A stretch of 64,000 bases of DNA, taken from positions 4,588,001-4,652,000 of the forward strand of contig LSAX01000003.1 in NCBI GenBank assembly GCA_001557505.1, read 5' to 3'. The DNA is from Reticulascus tulasneorum (taxonomy: Eukaryota > Ascomycota > Sordariomycetes > Glomerellales > Reticulascaceae). The notes below the pieces were generated by a model, which had not been told where the DNA came from, did not search any database, and saw only the letters and a program-made list of their open reading frames with translations. Within the stretch, counting starts at the first letter, position 1; each line of letters opens with the position of its first letter. A program made the translations under genes and the position numbers. Below, one piece after another: positions 12,101 through 23,396 of this stretch.

Positions 12101-14954
12101 TAAATAATCTCTCTCTCTATTAAGACCTAGTAGAAATACATGAAATGGAAGAGCAGAATGCTACAATTTTCAATATTACTGCTTGGTAATATCTCCAAGC
12201 AGGTGGTCATTGGGTTGCACCGCCATCAAAAGTTCTTGCTCGGAGAGTCCCAAGCCACAGCAGAATGCGAACTTCTCGTCTTTCGCGATTAGCGAATCAC
12301 CCCCGTCATCAATGGTCGAGGATTGGTTATACTCATTGCCAAATCATTACGAGAAACGCTGCACAATCGGTTGGCAAGAGCAAAGAACAAGCAGATAACC
12401 GTGGGCTGGACAGACGCGTGGGGGGTTAGAGAGAATTGGAATCTCGTGCCAGCTCACGATGCAGGCGGAGGCATTGCACAGTTTTAGTACCTAGGGAAAT
12501 AACTCAGTAGAGGAGGCGTGCGAGAGAGGACGCAGGTCACCGCCACGCTATGCGGGTTAGAGCAGCACATGACCTTCCTGGTGCGTCGGATGCACACCAT
12601 CTCGATGGCTAGATCCTGGAACTGATGATTCGACAGCTCACTTTGGAAAGTGTGTCTCGGTGAGCCTCTGCATCTGCCCAAAAATCCTGCATGGGGGTCC
12701 GCGGGCAGGCAGCTCTGTAGTGATACTATGGATTGACACAAACAGCTGTGACGGAGAACAGGAAAATAAGGAATAGACGGGAGTGTGGGTGTAACGGATG
12801 ATACATTACCAACCCATTGGACGCATCCAATGTGATGTCAATAAAACGAACGAGAGGCGAACGAAAACCACGGATACAAGAAAAACGGATGACGCATAGG
12901 GCATAACCCTGGCTCCGAAGGTGGCATGTTTTTGGATGGTTGCGACTTGCGAAGTGAGATCATAAGTGGCATGACCGTTGGCTAGTGGTTCGTCTTTGAG
13001 GGGTGATAGTCCGTATTTCATGGTGATCATGGAAATGGGACCGAGTCGTCTTCCCATTCATGTCATCATGGCCGGAAAAGATAGCCAGTTGAATATTGAG
13101 GAACATTGACACGTAACAAAAGAAAATACCTCATATGGGGATTACAAGACACCGGGCAACTTTCCTTCATCTCACGATCCATCATTCCTCGACACTCGCC
13201 ATTCTGGCGATCCATCGTTGCCCATCCCACAAAGTGACCCCACCACCCCAGCTTCATCTCCCCATTTCCTGGAAACACCCCCAAAATCTCCTTGTTGCCC
13301 CGCCCAGCTCCTTGGACTCGAAGGCCAACCCAGGATCGACGGTGAGGTTCCAGTGCTAAACGAAGTGACATCGACTGCCTGCATATCACTGCATCCCCGG
13401 TAGGTAACGGTCGACGCATTCGATACTTACACACAACTTACTCAGGACTATTGGCGTACTACATACCTTATGAGATACATGGTAAGTTAATCGGATGTTG
13501 CAGTAGGCTGGATGCAGCAGGGGGCTGATCCCCAGTTTCTGGCGGGCCCGCTGGCTGTTCTAGAGTCACCAATTTCAGGTAGTCCAGCACTCTAACCCCG
13601 CGATTCATTGTCTGGCACTGCGCCCCAGCCCGCTCAAGGCTACCCGACGGTAGAGCACAGTCTAGACTGAATCCACACGTAACGATGGATGGATGTTGTC
13701 AATAACCGAACCCACGTTTGCTTCTAGCCCTGGGCGAGCAACGGGCGACGATCTCAAATGGCGTCGTGCGTTCGCGTAAGGTCCACACTAAATGGACTAA
13801 GGCACCATAACCACCATGGCTTGTCTATATTGCCGACTTTCAACTTATCGCCGAGTCCAATTTGTGAGTTGCCACATTAATGAAGGCCACCGCAACGTCG
13901 GTTCATGGAGTACCTCGAGAGGACTAGTGTAAGGGTGGCTCTAGATATCTTGAACCCCAGATTGAGTCGCTACGATACAAGACTAGTTCTCCATTTTGAC
14001 TCGTAGGCGGTGCCCAAGGATGCGCGGAGGGCCGGCAGGATTCGTTGGTCTAATAAATGAGGGGCGTCTGGTGTCATCATACAGCTGGTATATCTCTGTG
14101 CTAGTGAGTTACTGCAGTGTACGCTTGCAAAAGTCGTGTCGACCGAAAATGATAATGGAAATACAGCCCATGTTTGAAGCGTTGCAAGATTAAGATTCCG
14201 TCACAGGGGCTGAAAAGCAGGAGGAAAGCCAGGAATCAAAGCCAGGAAGCAATAGGCCCAACATAATAAGGAAACAGAGGCAGGCATCCGCTACCGCATC
14301 TTCACCCGGCTGGAGTTGCACGGATCCATCGGAGCGACATGAGGGGGATGACGATGTAATCTTCTTCGCGCTCTTGAGCACCGGCTAGCCCTATGCCCAG
14401 GAATGGTGTAACTTAAAAGGAGCTGCGAATCATGATGGCATGTCTGCCAGCCACTTCCCGCTCACCGACTCTTCGGCCATGGATGATGCTCTTGTGCTGG
14501 GTTGGAGGAAGAGTCCTGGGCTTGCATCTGGTCAAGTGCTGCCTTCCCATAGGAACTGCACCACCATGGATGGTACATACACATACTCTGTTTGGCACCC
14601 CGCCAATGTCGTGGTGATGCCTCACATGCAGTTCTCAAACCGTTGTAACGATGCTGTTGGCCGCCCACAGCTGGAGCTTGCCTTAGCTCGTGCGCTGTGG
14701 CGTCACTCGACCCTGGACTTTCCTGCATTAGCCCTTGCCCGCATGCGTTGCTTCATTCCCCACGCCCACTAACTAACGAAGCTATCCCGTCTTCCATTGT
14801 TACATTGTTCGGGGGAGAATTCCCAACACAATAAAATCTAGCCAAACAGGAGCTCCAGGCAAGCAGCAGCACGGCCACCGCTGACCGAACGGAAGGACTT
14901 GCCCTGCGTCACCGCCTTCGCGGGGGAAACATCACTTGCCCGTTCGTGCTTCCA

Positions 14955-15016
14955 GGTGCAGATGGGTGCAGAGAGGTGCAGTTGCAGTTTGCAGATTGCA
15001 GATTGCAGATTGCAGA
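14955..15016. repeat. Short tandem repeat in the trehalose synthase promoter
   Basis: Three 10-bp units each starting GGTGCAG (14955, 14965, 14975) lead into four perfect 7-bp copies of TTGCAGA (14989-15016). The array ends about 375 bp upstream of the start codon at 15392. It could be a slippage array or a cluster of protein-binding sites; the sequence does not decide. Confidence 0.8.
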
Positions 15017-15391
15017 TTGGAGCGGGCAAGCTCTTTCATTCACCTTCTCTAGTACCTGTATTTTGAGGCTTACAGGGCATTTGAAAGGTTCCTTCGTACT
15101 TGCCCCAAGACGAGGTACTCTAACCGGTTCGTACCTACCTCGTACCTCACCGGTCGGTGACTTGTATGGTTTTTCGCCTCCTCGTCCTACACAAAAGCGT
15201 GCTTCTCCCCTCCACTTCCTCCCGAGAGCTTCACCATCCTCTCTTCTCTTGACATTCCCACCTTGGTGAAATTGTGACACAGACCAAGGCCCAAGCTATT
15301 ATTCCAGGAGGGACATACTTTTCGGCTGACAACGCTCGGCCTGTCTAGTGTCTTCTTGTTACCTAACCCCCGCCTCTTTGTCACCGAAACC

Positions 15392-18304
15392 ATGAGCTTC
15401 AGACAGAGCCGCAAATTCTCTACGGGCACTTCGGTGCACCGTAAGAGACAGATGAGCACTCTCCAAGAAAAAGAGGGAGCTTTTGGTCCAGCTCTTACCG
15501 TGAGTCCATTTCTCATGCTCACCCACTTCATTGGTGGTGGTGCTGCAGTATAAGCAGGCCCATGACACAACATCACGACCCCGCCATTGCCCCTCGTTTG
15601 AACTGATTCGAGAAGCCCACGTTGATTCACAACCTATCCGGTTTCCACGATGGCTGAACTCGAGAATCTGCGATGGTCCCGTTGCTCCTAATGCGATGGG
15701 ATCAGATTGATTCCTTCCCATGGACTACTTCCTTACCACCGTTCCTTCATCTGAAACTTCAGCTAGCTGACCCTGATTGATGGCAGACCCTCTACCTTGG
15801 TATTTCCGCCGTCTTTGCGGATGACCACACTGCCGTGGTAGCTCTAGCTATTCACGACACAGTCTACCTTCTGGACTTCACGGTCAAGCATGTGGTCCTC
15901 GATGATGCCCTGCGAATGGGACAGGATGTCATCGCCGACTTCGTCATTGCCCAAGTCGAAGCGTACGAACGTGAGAACTTCTCAAAGTTCATCGGGGCCG
16001 GCCTCCCCACAACCCTGAAGTATATGAGCCCGAGCCTTTGCTCCAGGCTTTGGCTTGAGCTTGACATCGTCCCAATCGTCATGCGGCCCGACGATGAGCA
16101 CAAGGAGCAGAGCTTTTGGGATATCAAGCGGGTTGACGAGCAGGCTGACTCAATGGCCCGCAAGTGTATCATGTAAGTGGGTCCGAAGCCTCTCATCATC
16201 ATCATCAATCCGTCAATTTCTAGCCAAATCTAATTGGTTTCTAAATGCAGGAACTTCGGCCCCTCGCTGGTGCCTCTGTTGCAGGTTGGCTTCAAGGGCA
16301 TTGTCCAGACAGACGCTGGTTTCCGAGCGCATCTGACCACAATTCAAAACCACAAAGATACATGTGGTGCTGCCACTTGGGATACTATGACGCATTACGC
16401 TAAGCAGCTACGGGAGAAGAAAATCAAGGTTGCCTTCTTCAGCAGCACGCCCCAGGGTGGTGGCGTTGCACTCATGCGACATGCATTGGTACGATTCTCT
16501 CGTCTGATGGGTGTGGACCTGACCTGGTATGGTACGTTTCCCGCGCGCAAATTCCCCGTCTGATGGGCCGCAAATGTTGACTTCATCCAGTCCCCAAGCC
16601 AAGACCCGGTGTCTTCCGAATCACGAAGAATGTGCACAACATTCTCCAGGGCGTCAGCCATCCCGACCAGAGAATTTCCGCTGAGGAGAAAGCGGCGATT
16701 GTTGACTGGACCACTGACAATGCCAATCGATATTGGTTCTCTGAAGGAGGTCCTTTGCGACCGCCAGAGGAAGGTGGTGCAGATGTGGTCATGGTGAGTT
16801 TGTGCCAGAACCCCTCACCCGGGATCCCCCAAAGAAAATGACCCCGCCCCCGCATTAGCTGCCCCTCCACCCTACTCCAACTAATCCTGGACGTGAACAC
16901 TGCCCGCCGCCTCAGCTCCCCCCCGATGCCGCAATTGACTGAGCCGTCACTAACACAGAATAGATTGACGACCCACAGATGCCGGCTTTGATTCCTATGA
17001 TCAAGAAGCTTACACCGAACCGCCCCGTACTTTACCGATCGCACATCCAGATCCGAAGTGATCTCGTCGCAAAGGCCGGCAGCCCCCAGGCCGACATTTG
17101 GGACTTCCTGTGGAGCAACATTCAACATGCCGACATGTTCATCAGCCACCCAATTCCGATCTTTGTTCCCCACAATGTTCCTCGTGAGAAAGTAACATAC
17201 TTTCCCGCTACGACTGACTGGTAGATTCACCCACATCTGATTCCCTTTCCGACACGATACTGATGTATGCGCTAGGCTGGACGGCCTGAACAAGCACTTG
17301 AACCAGTGGGACACTGGCTATTATGGCCACATCTACAACACGGCATGCCACAACCAGCGAATGTGAGTCTTGCCGCTTCTCGATCTCTAACGGTGGTACT
17401 AATCAAGCGATAGGACTGAGCTTGCTTGGCCGGCGCGTACGTCCCATGTGATAAGTCTATCCTTCTGGTTGCAGATGCTAACGGCTTTTAGGAAAATACA
17501 TTGTCCAAGTTGCCCGATTCGATCCAGCAAAGGGCATCCCAACTGTAATTGATTCATATGCCGAGTTCCGACGCCAATGTGATAAAGCTGGGATTACGGA
17601 AGTTCCCCAGCTTGTTGTGTATGTGCTACAGTCCTTCTTGCACGCATCCTAACGAGAAGTGCGCTAACAACACACCCAGCTGTGGCAATGGCTCCATCGA
17701 TGATCCAGACGCGAGCATGATCTACGATCAGACAATGAATCAGCTTGAGACGCACTATCCACATCTCATCAAGGACTGCAGTGTCATGCGCCTGGATCCC
17801 AACGACCAGCTGCTCAACACTGTCATTGCAAATGCTCATGTAGTACTCCAGCTTTCCACCCGCGAAGGCTTCGAAGTGAAGGTATCCGAAGCACTTCATG
17901 CCGGCCGCCCAGTCATTGCAACTTTAACCGGTGGCATTCCTCTGCAAGTCAAGGATAAAGTCAACGGATTCTTGGTGCAACCTGGCGACTGGAAGACGGT
18001 CGCCGCCCATCTGATGGATCTTTTCACCGATGATGCGCTCCACAAGAAGATGAGCCACGCGGCAGCTACTGGAGTCAGTGATGAGGTCGGCACCGTTGGC
18101 AATGCGCTAGGCTGGTACTATCTCGCAGCCAAGTGGGCTGAGGTCGGTGTGAATCCTGGCCTCCGCGGCAATGAGAAGTGGGTGAACGATATGGCTCGTG
18201 ACGAGGCCGGGAAGCCGTACGGCGAAGGGGAAAATCGACTGCCGCGTCACTTCACCGAGAAAAAGGAGATCCCGGTCGTTGCGTCCAAGCCGGTGGAGGC
18301 GTAA
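15392..18304 (+). CDS. ccg-9: Clock-controlled gene-9 type trehalose synthase (phosphorylase), GT4
   Basis: Cytosolic glycosyltransferase of the trehalose phosphorylase/synthase type, related to Neurospora CCG-9; trehalose serves as stress protectant and spore reserve. The 698-residue protein is built from nine exons: 15392-15499, 15787-16172, 16251-16531, 16591-16793, 16964-17220, 17276-17362, 17414-17436, 17492-17618 and 17680-18304. All junctions keep frame with GT-AG ends. The N-terminal 200 residues are the CCG-9-specific region. The C-terminal half is a GT-B fold with a VARFDPAKG strand and the retaining-GT4 EX7E signature EGFEVKVSE. Exon 7 is only 23 nt. The start is the first ATG in frame after a CT-rich leader. 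The leader intron-exon join at 15499/15787 is the least certain. Confidence 0.9.
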
Positions 18305-19036
18305 TTAGTGAGCTCTCCCTGCCATGTAGCAGTTGGTTTTTGGTAGGCGTATCCATGCAACCACATAGAATTAGGTCCTTTAGTGGTCATAGACAACCGG
18401 CCGTTATTATCCATGCCAGTCATCGCTCGATTGTGTTGCTTGCCTGAGATTTTTTTCTTTCGATAAGACTAGCCGTCATCGCCCTATGAGCCATCCTCCT
18501 CTGTGGTTTACCTATTACTACCTATGGTGAGACAAACCATAGTCGACAGAGTTGCACAAGTGGAAAGCCGTGGATTTGTGGAGTTGGAAGCGTGATGCGC
18601 GCAGCCCGCACCGGGAATACCTCAATTACCTGGGACCCAGGGCGCAACTTAACTACAACGGGAAGTGGGGGAGGCACCGAGGCAGTCGTCGATGACCTAC
18701 AGTAGGCTACTAATTAACTGAGGGTTTCCCAGAAGGATCTTGGTGCTAATTACTTTGTAGTCCCAGAATGGCCTGGCCCTAACAATAAGACCTACCTACC
18801 TAGGTAAGTAGGCAAGTAAGAAATGCCACCCTGACCACATACCCGGCACAGGGACGTAAGCACGAGCACAGGTGACACGCGGCAGGATCCAGAGATAGCG
18901 AACCGATTAATTATTCTGAGGCGGGCCAAATGAGTCACTTTTCTTTGTTTGTCTCCCTGTGGCAATACTCATTTGTAGGAAACCTTCATTTGGTATATCA
19001 AATGCCCTCCTGCTATTTCTCTTCTTCTTACCCGTG
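18305..19036 (+). other. Intergenic between ccg-9 and secreted-protein gene
   Basis: Holds the 3' flank of the trehalose synthase gene and the promoter of the next gene, both on the plus strand. The only structure noticed is a near-perfect palindrome at 18791-18812. Frame with the downstream gene stays open back to about 18959, but no ATG occurs there. Confidence 0.5.
18791..18812. repeat. 22-bp near-perfect palindrome centred on CCTAGG
   Basis: CTACCTAC-type half-sites mirror each other around CCTAGG with one mismatched pair, in the promoter region of the secreted-protein gene about 225 bp before its ATG. It could bind a dimeric regulator or be chance low complexity. Confidence 0.55.
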
Positions 19037-20818
19037 ATGGCGCCTTCATCTTTTTTTGGTATTGTGTCCCTTTTCGTGGCCCTGGCAGGCATTCACACGG
19101 GCACTGTTCACGCGATACCGGCCGAGATTCCTTTCGCGCCGGATCCCGATATCGTCCGCGACAATGCTTTCTTGATCTTCAGCACCGTCCATTCTGCCAT
19201 GCGCCAATGGGGCTCTTCTCTCAACCATAACGGGTTATCGATATTTCCTGCTACGGTTCCCAAGGGGACTCTGCTATACCATGGCACGCAGCTGAACTCT
19301 TCGCCGCCGTATCCTGAGTGGCTGGCATTCGAACCGCAGCACTCGGAAGCGTTTGCGCGAAGTTTTAGGGGCAATCGCGGTCATATTTTGCCTCCACCTA
19401 AAAGGCCCGATGATCCCGATAGGCCCAAGAAACCAGGGCCCGGTACGCCACCTAGCGATCGCACTGTTGTTGAAATCGGCGAGCAAGCGATAGGAAGCCA
19501 GGTGGTCATGAGCCAGGCGGGGGAGAGCGATGGGGAGCCCTGGCCATCAGAAGAGCCCGAACCAGCGACACGCGGATACTTTCACACGTACCAGGCCAAT
19601 CGCGACTTAAAACTCTTGTATCTTGATGGTATGTCGGCGGGAAAAACGAACATGGGAACCCTCGATACCCAAGACTTCCTTCTGCGAGGGCAGGAGCCGG
19701 GCGAACCCGGACGCGGATCAGGGATGGATGAGCGGAAACGCGCGCAAGAGATCTGCGATCTTTCACAAACTTGGGGTGTCGATGGAGTCATCCGAATGGA
19801 GATCGGATTCGAGATCATATACTGTGACTTTTCGGCTGGCCTGGACCTCGTGAGTATGGTGAGACGACCGTTCGGGGACGATGGACCGATAGACGTCAAG
19901 GGTATTACTCTGTTTGAATGGGCACGCGCTGTAAGCCATCGGTATGATGGGATTGGAGCGGAGAGAGTGTTGCTGGACTACTCCGGGATGGTATCGGGGT
20001 TGTTCTATCCCATCAACATCACCAATCCAAACCCGGAACGGCCTGATCTGCCCCGGCTGATCGGCGCTACGAGGGATGAACGGCGGGCAATTCTAATGCG
20101 AGCGGCAGACTTGGCCAGGAACCCGACACCAAGGGAGCAGGTGACCAACTGGCAGGGTGTCACGGACCAGATTGTCTTGCGGTATTCTGAGGAGCTTGCG
20201 CTACTAGGTTCGGAAGAGGTGACAGACGAGGACTTCGCGACCGATGTGATCGTGCTTACGACGACTTTCATCAACGATCCCTCTACGCCGTTTGATACCA
20301 ACGTGGTTGACGTTGGGAATGAGGATGCCGAAATTCGCAAGAAAGCGGTAGAGCTCTGCACAATCCACTACCTCCAACCCGCAGCCATCAAGAAGGCCAC
20401 TTACACGCCAGAAGATGAATTGATCGATTTGGCCATCGAGACGGTCACTCGGCGTATCTGTACAGATATCTACGCCATCCGCGCTCTGCTTTTTGATGCA
20501 GTCGCCGAGCTTGGCTTAATGCCGTATCCGAGCCCGGAACTTATCGCGTCCAAACTTACCAGTGACGAAATTGAAGGACTTGCGGAGGCGGTGAGGGCTG
20601 GAAAGGAAATTATCAGATCGTTGAAGGATGACCTGAGATGGACAACATGGAAAAGGTGTCCCGGGTGTGCGTTTAGTGAGATATGCTTTGTGGCAATGTG
20701 GCCGTTTGGCAGGGCTGAGGATCATTATTCGCCGTCCTGCTTGAACCGGACCGAGGTGAATGGGAGAAGTGGCTTTGATATGAGGCATAGTTATTGGGAC
20801 TTGGAAAAAATGGGGTGA
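19037..20818 (+). CDS. Secreted conserved fungal protein of unknown function
   Basis: A single-exon gene for 593 residues. ATG 19037 gives a clear signal peptide (hydrophobic stretch FFGIVSLFVALAG, likely cleavage after TVHA, residue 26). The open frame continues upstream only through a GTG, which is not a eukaryotic start. After the signal come KGTLLYHGT and PEWLAFEPQHSEAFA, a proline-rich linker near residues 115-145, a GYFHTYQ...LLYLDGMSAGKTNMGTLD block and an acidic helical C-terminal half. I recall similar sequences as uncharacterised proteins in many ascomycetes. The YHGT motif near an N-terminal strand recalls the first motif of ADP-ribosyltransferase folds, but I cannot identify the partner residues, so no enzymatic role is claimed. 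No introns; neighbours are not functionally linked. Confidence 0.7.
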   Translation: MAPSSFFGIVSLFVALAGIHTGTVHAIPAEIPFAPDPDIVRDNAFLIFSTVHSAMRQWGSSLNHNGLSIFPATVPKGTLLYHGTQLNSSPPYPEWLAFEPQHSEAFARSFRGNRGHILPPPKRPDDPDRPKKPGPGTPPSDRTVVEIGEQAIGSQVVMSQAGESDGEPWPSEEPEPATRGYFHTYQANRDLKLLYLDGMSAGKTNMGTLDTQDFLLRGQEPGEPGRGSGMDERKRAQEICDLSQTWGVDGVIRMEIGFEIIYCDFSAGLDLVSMVRRPFGDDGPIDVKGITLFEWARAVSHRYDGIGAERVLLDYSGMVSGLFYPINITNPNPERPDLPRLIGATRDERRAILMRAADLARNPTPREQVTNWQGVTDQIVLRYSEELALLGSEEVTDEDFATDVIVLTTTFINDPSTPFDTNVVDVGNEDAEIRKKAVELCTIHYLQPAAIKKATYTPEDELIDLAIETVTRRICTDIYAIRALLFDAVAELGLMPYPSPELIASKLTSDEIEGLAEAVRAGKEIIRSLKDDLRWTTWKRCPGCAFSEICFVAMWPFGRAEDHYSPSCLNRTEVNGRSGFDMRHSYWDLEKMG

Positions 20819-22124
20819 TTATCAGAGGCATGGAGCTGTTGGCAGAAACATCGTATCACTGCTAGATATTAGATATTTGTTGTGCTGGTGTTCGGAATTG
20901 AGTGGTGGTGCGTCGGTGAGTATGTCTTGATTGAGAGCAATGTACAATGAGATTATAGATGGGAATATGTTCGTTGACCGAATGGCTAGTGTATTGACGG
21001 CGCGGCGAAAGAGGGACACTCGCTGGACATGTTCGCAGGGCATTTCTTTTTTAGATTCTCAAAACAAATAAACCCCCCCTCCCCCGCAGGAGCAGAAACG
21101 CAGATGTGAAAGGTGCAACGAAGGACGGTGAGATTCAATCGCCTTCATTGAACTGCTCACGTACGAGAACATCTACCCTTATGCACAATGTTCCGAGCCG
21201 GAGATGACAATTACGCGATCCCATGCTCTGTGATTGGGACATGTGGAATGTTTGCCGTCCCACTATCTTTAGGCACCCACCTATGTCCAGATACTCTACT
21301 TTAAATTGTCTCCCGAAATCTTCCAGGCGATTAGCTAATCCACGATGCATGGGACAATCACCAAGATATCAGTTCATCGTTTGTCACGATACGACCCACC
21401 ATGGCACGATCCCCAAGACGTCATGAGATTTTACATCTCCGGCGAGCAAACACTCGATGTCCTTTTTGGGATGATTGGAAGTCGTTTGCCTGCCTTGTCG
21501 CGCCAATGACGTCCGCAATCTGAGCTGCTCAATCGTGCTTGTGGGGGCCTGTCATCTTTGAGGTACGGATTTGAGCCAGCGGCCATCATTCCACGCTGAT
21601 AACGAGGCCACCCGACTTTATCAAGGAAAGTTGATATCTCCCCGTCCAGGACAGCGGCAACCTACTCTGAAAGGAACCTTATAGCAGACGGCCGCCCTGC
21701 CAAACAGTTCGTGGGACTCGACCACCGCCTCGGAGGTGCCGCGGAGATGCACGTTTGAATCATCAAGACCTTCAGGAAAGTTACGGGAGGGAACCGCTTG
21801 GGCTCCCGCTTCTTTGGAAGGTTCCAACGTCGGAGACTAAATTAACCAGGCGAGTTGCGTAACACAATTGCGATCCATGATTTGGCATCGTCGTGCTTGA
21901 AAATTGTGTTCAAAGTGTGCCGAGGAGTGCTTGCTTGCTGGATAAATAGGGGAGCGTTCGGCTTGAGATCAGGGGAATCTGGTTTTGAGAATCAGGAAGC
22001 ATCTCCATCTATTATCATCTAGCCTACATCATCTTCTGAGATACCAGGCATTTCTAATTCTCACCTCACCCGAACGATTCATTCACCTTTCGCCGAGCAA
22101 GGACAGTGTCCTCTAAGCTCCACA
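20819..22124 (+). other. Intergenic, flavohemoglobin promoter
   Basis: No supported gene. The right part is the promoter of the flavohemoglobin gene, with a TATA-like box near 21942 and a pyrimidine-rich leader just before the ATG. A run of C near 21073-21085 is the only other low-complexity feature. Confidence 0.5.
21942..21948 (+). promoter_or_regulatory. TATA-like box of the flavohemoglobin gene
   Basis: ATAAATA lies about 180 bp upstream of the ATG at 22125, leaving a leader of roughly 150 nt that is rich in C and T as in many fungal genes. Position and composition fit a core promoter; not proven. Confidence 0.4.
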
Positions 22125-23396
22125 ATGGCTCTCACCGAAGCGCAGATCGCGATCGTCAAGTCAACAGCACCCGTGCTAAGAGTGCATGGTAATGCCATCA
22201 CGACGATATTCTACAAGAGTCTTCTGGAAGCCCATCCCGAGCTCAAGAACGTCTTCAGTCTCCGCAACCAGCAAACCGGAGCACAACAGAAAGCTCTCGC
22301 CAATGCCGTGATCGGCTATGCAAGTTTCATCGACGACCTACCGAAACTGAAGGGTGTTGTTGAACGCATTGCGCAGAAGCATGCGTCCCTTCACATCCAG
22401 CCAGAGCAGTACGATCTTGTCGGCGAGCATCTGATGAAAGCCATTGGCGAAGTCCTAGGCGATGCCCTAACGCCTGAGATCGCGGACGCGTGGACTTTGG
22501 CATATGAGCAACTTGCCTGGGTCTTCATCAAGAGGGAAAGCCAGCTTTATGCCGAAGCAGGACCGTGGACTGGGTGGCGGAAGTTCACGATATTGCGTCG
22601 TATTGCGGAGTCGGACTCCGTAACAAGCTTTTACCTCACACCATCAGACGGGGTTACGCCCTTGCCACAGTTCAAGCCCGGACAGTACATCAGCCTGCAG
22701 GTACCTATCCCGCAGCTAGACGGGATATATCAAAGTCGACAGTACAGCCTCAGCGACGCCCCTCAGGGCGACTATTACCGTGTCAGCGTCAAACGCGAAA
22801 CCACCCTCGCCTCAGCATCCTCCGGAGACGTTGGTGCTGGCCTCGTCCCGGGCCTCGTATCGAACCTTCTCCACGATGCCTATCAGCCCACCGATGAAGT
22901 TGAGCTCTCATTCCCGCGCGGCGACTTCTATCTCGACGCAGCAGACATTAGTAAGGCGAATACCCCCCTCGTCCTTATCTCCGCTGGCGTTGGCGCCACG
23001 CCGCTCGTGTCCATCCTCAACACAGTCCTGGCCCCCGAGTCGAAGTCTTCTACAAGACCAATACGATGGGTTCATGCCGCGCGGAACAGCGACACGTTGG
23101 TATTCGGCAAGCATGTTCGAGAGCTGTGTCGGCAGCGGGAGAATGTCAAAGCGCATGTGTTCCTCGATGAAGTGCGGGATGGAGATGAAGCGGGGCGAGA
23201 GTACGATTTCGAGACAAGGTTAGACATGGGAAAGCTGGACAGAGAGGATCTGGGTATTGGGATGAAGGCAGAGTACTATGTTTGTGGGCCGAGGGCGTGG
23301 ATGTTGACTGTCAGGGACGCGTTGGTTGAGATGGGAGTGGACAGGGAAAGTGTTCGGCTTGAACTGTTTGCTACGGGGGATGTGCAGGATGAATGA
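22125..23396 (+). CDS. fhbA: Flavohemoglobin, nitric oxide dioxygenase
   Basis: Converts nitric oxide and O2 to nitrate with NAD(P)H and protects against nitrosative stress. The 423-residue protein is uninterrupted by introns and has the standard length. The globin domain (about 1-140) shows the B10 Tyr30, an E-helix Gln near residue 54 and proximal His86 in QKHASLHIQPEQY. The FAD domain carries the RQYSLSDAP motif and the NAD-binding domain has GVGATPLVSIL and YVCGPRAWM. No mitochondrial targeting sequence is evident, so a cytosolic form is likely (Aspergillus fhbA type rather than fhbB). It stands alone, with no nitrate or nitrite genes beside it. Confidence 0.95.
   Translation: MALTEAQIAIVKSTAPVLRVHGNAITTIFYKSLLEAHPELKNVFSLRNQQTGAQQKALANAVIGYASFIDDLPKLKGVVERIAQKHASLHIQPEQYDLVGEHLMKAIGEVLGDALTPEIADAWTLAYEQLAWVFIKRESQLYAEAGPWTGWRKFTILRRIAESDSVTSFYLTPSDGVTPLPQFKPGQYISLQVPIPQLDGIYQSRQYSLSDAPQGDYYRVSVKRETTLASASSGDVGAGLVPGLVSNLLHDAYQPTDEVELSFPRGDFYLDAADISKANTPLVLISAGVGATPLVSILNTVLAPESKSSTRPIRWVHAARNSDTLVFGKHVRELCRQRENVKAHVFLDEVRDGDEAGREYDFETRLDMGKLDREDLGIGMKAEYYVCGPRAWMLTVRDALVEMGVDRESVRLELFATGDVQDE

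Larger units (their letters stand above)
9068..15391. other. Gene-free region, partly AT-rich
   Basis: About 6.3 kb without a gene I can support. The part from about 9500 to 12200 looks richer in A and T than its surroundings and is broken by many stops. A small minus-strand frame at 9515-9724 (69 codons) has a leucine-rich start but matches nothing I know. No terminal repeats, integrase or reverse transcriptase motif could be read. The right end holds the promoter of the trehalose synthase gene, including a short tandem repeat. Confidence 0.45.

Noticed and set aside
18959..19036. Upstream extension of the secreted protein
   Set aside because: The frame is open but begins with GTG rather than ATG; ATG 19037 gives a standard signal peptide.
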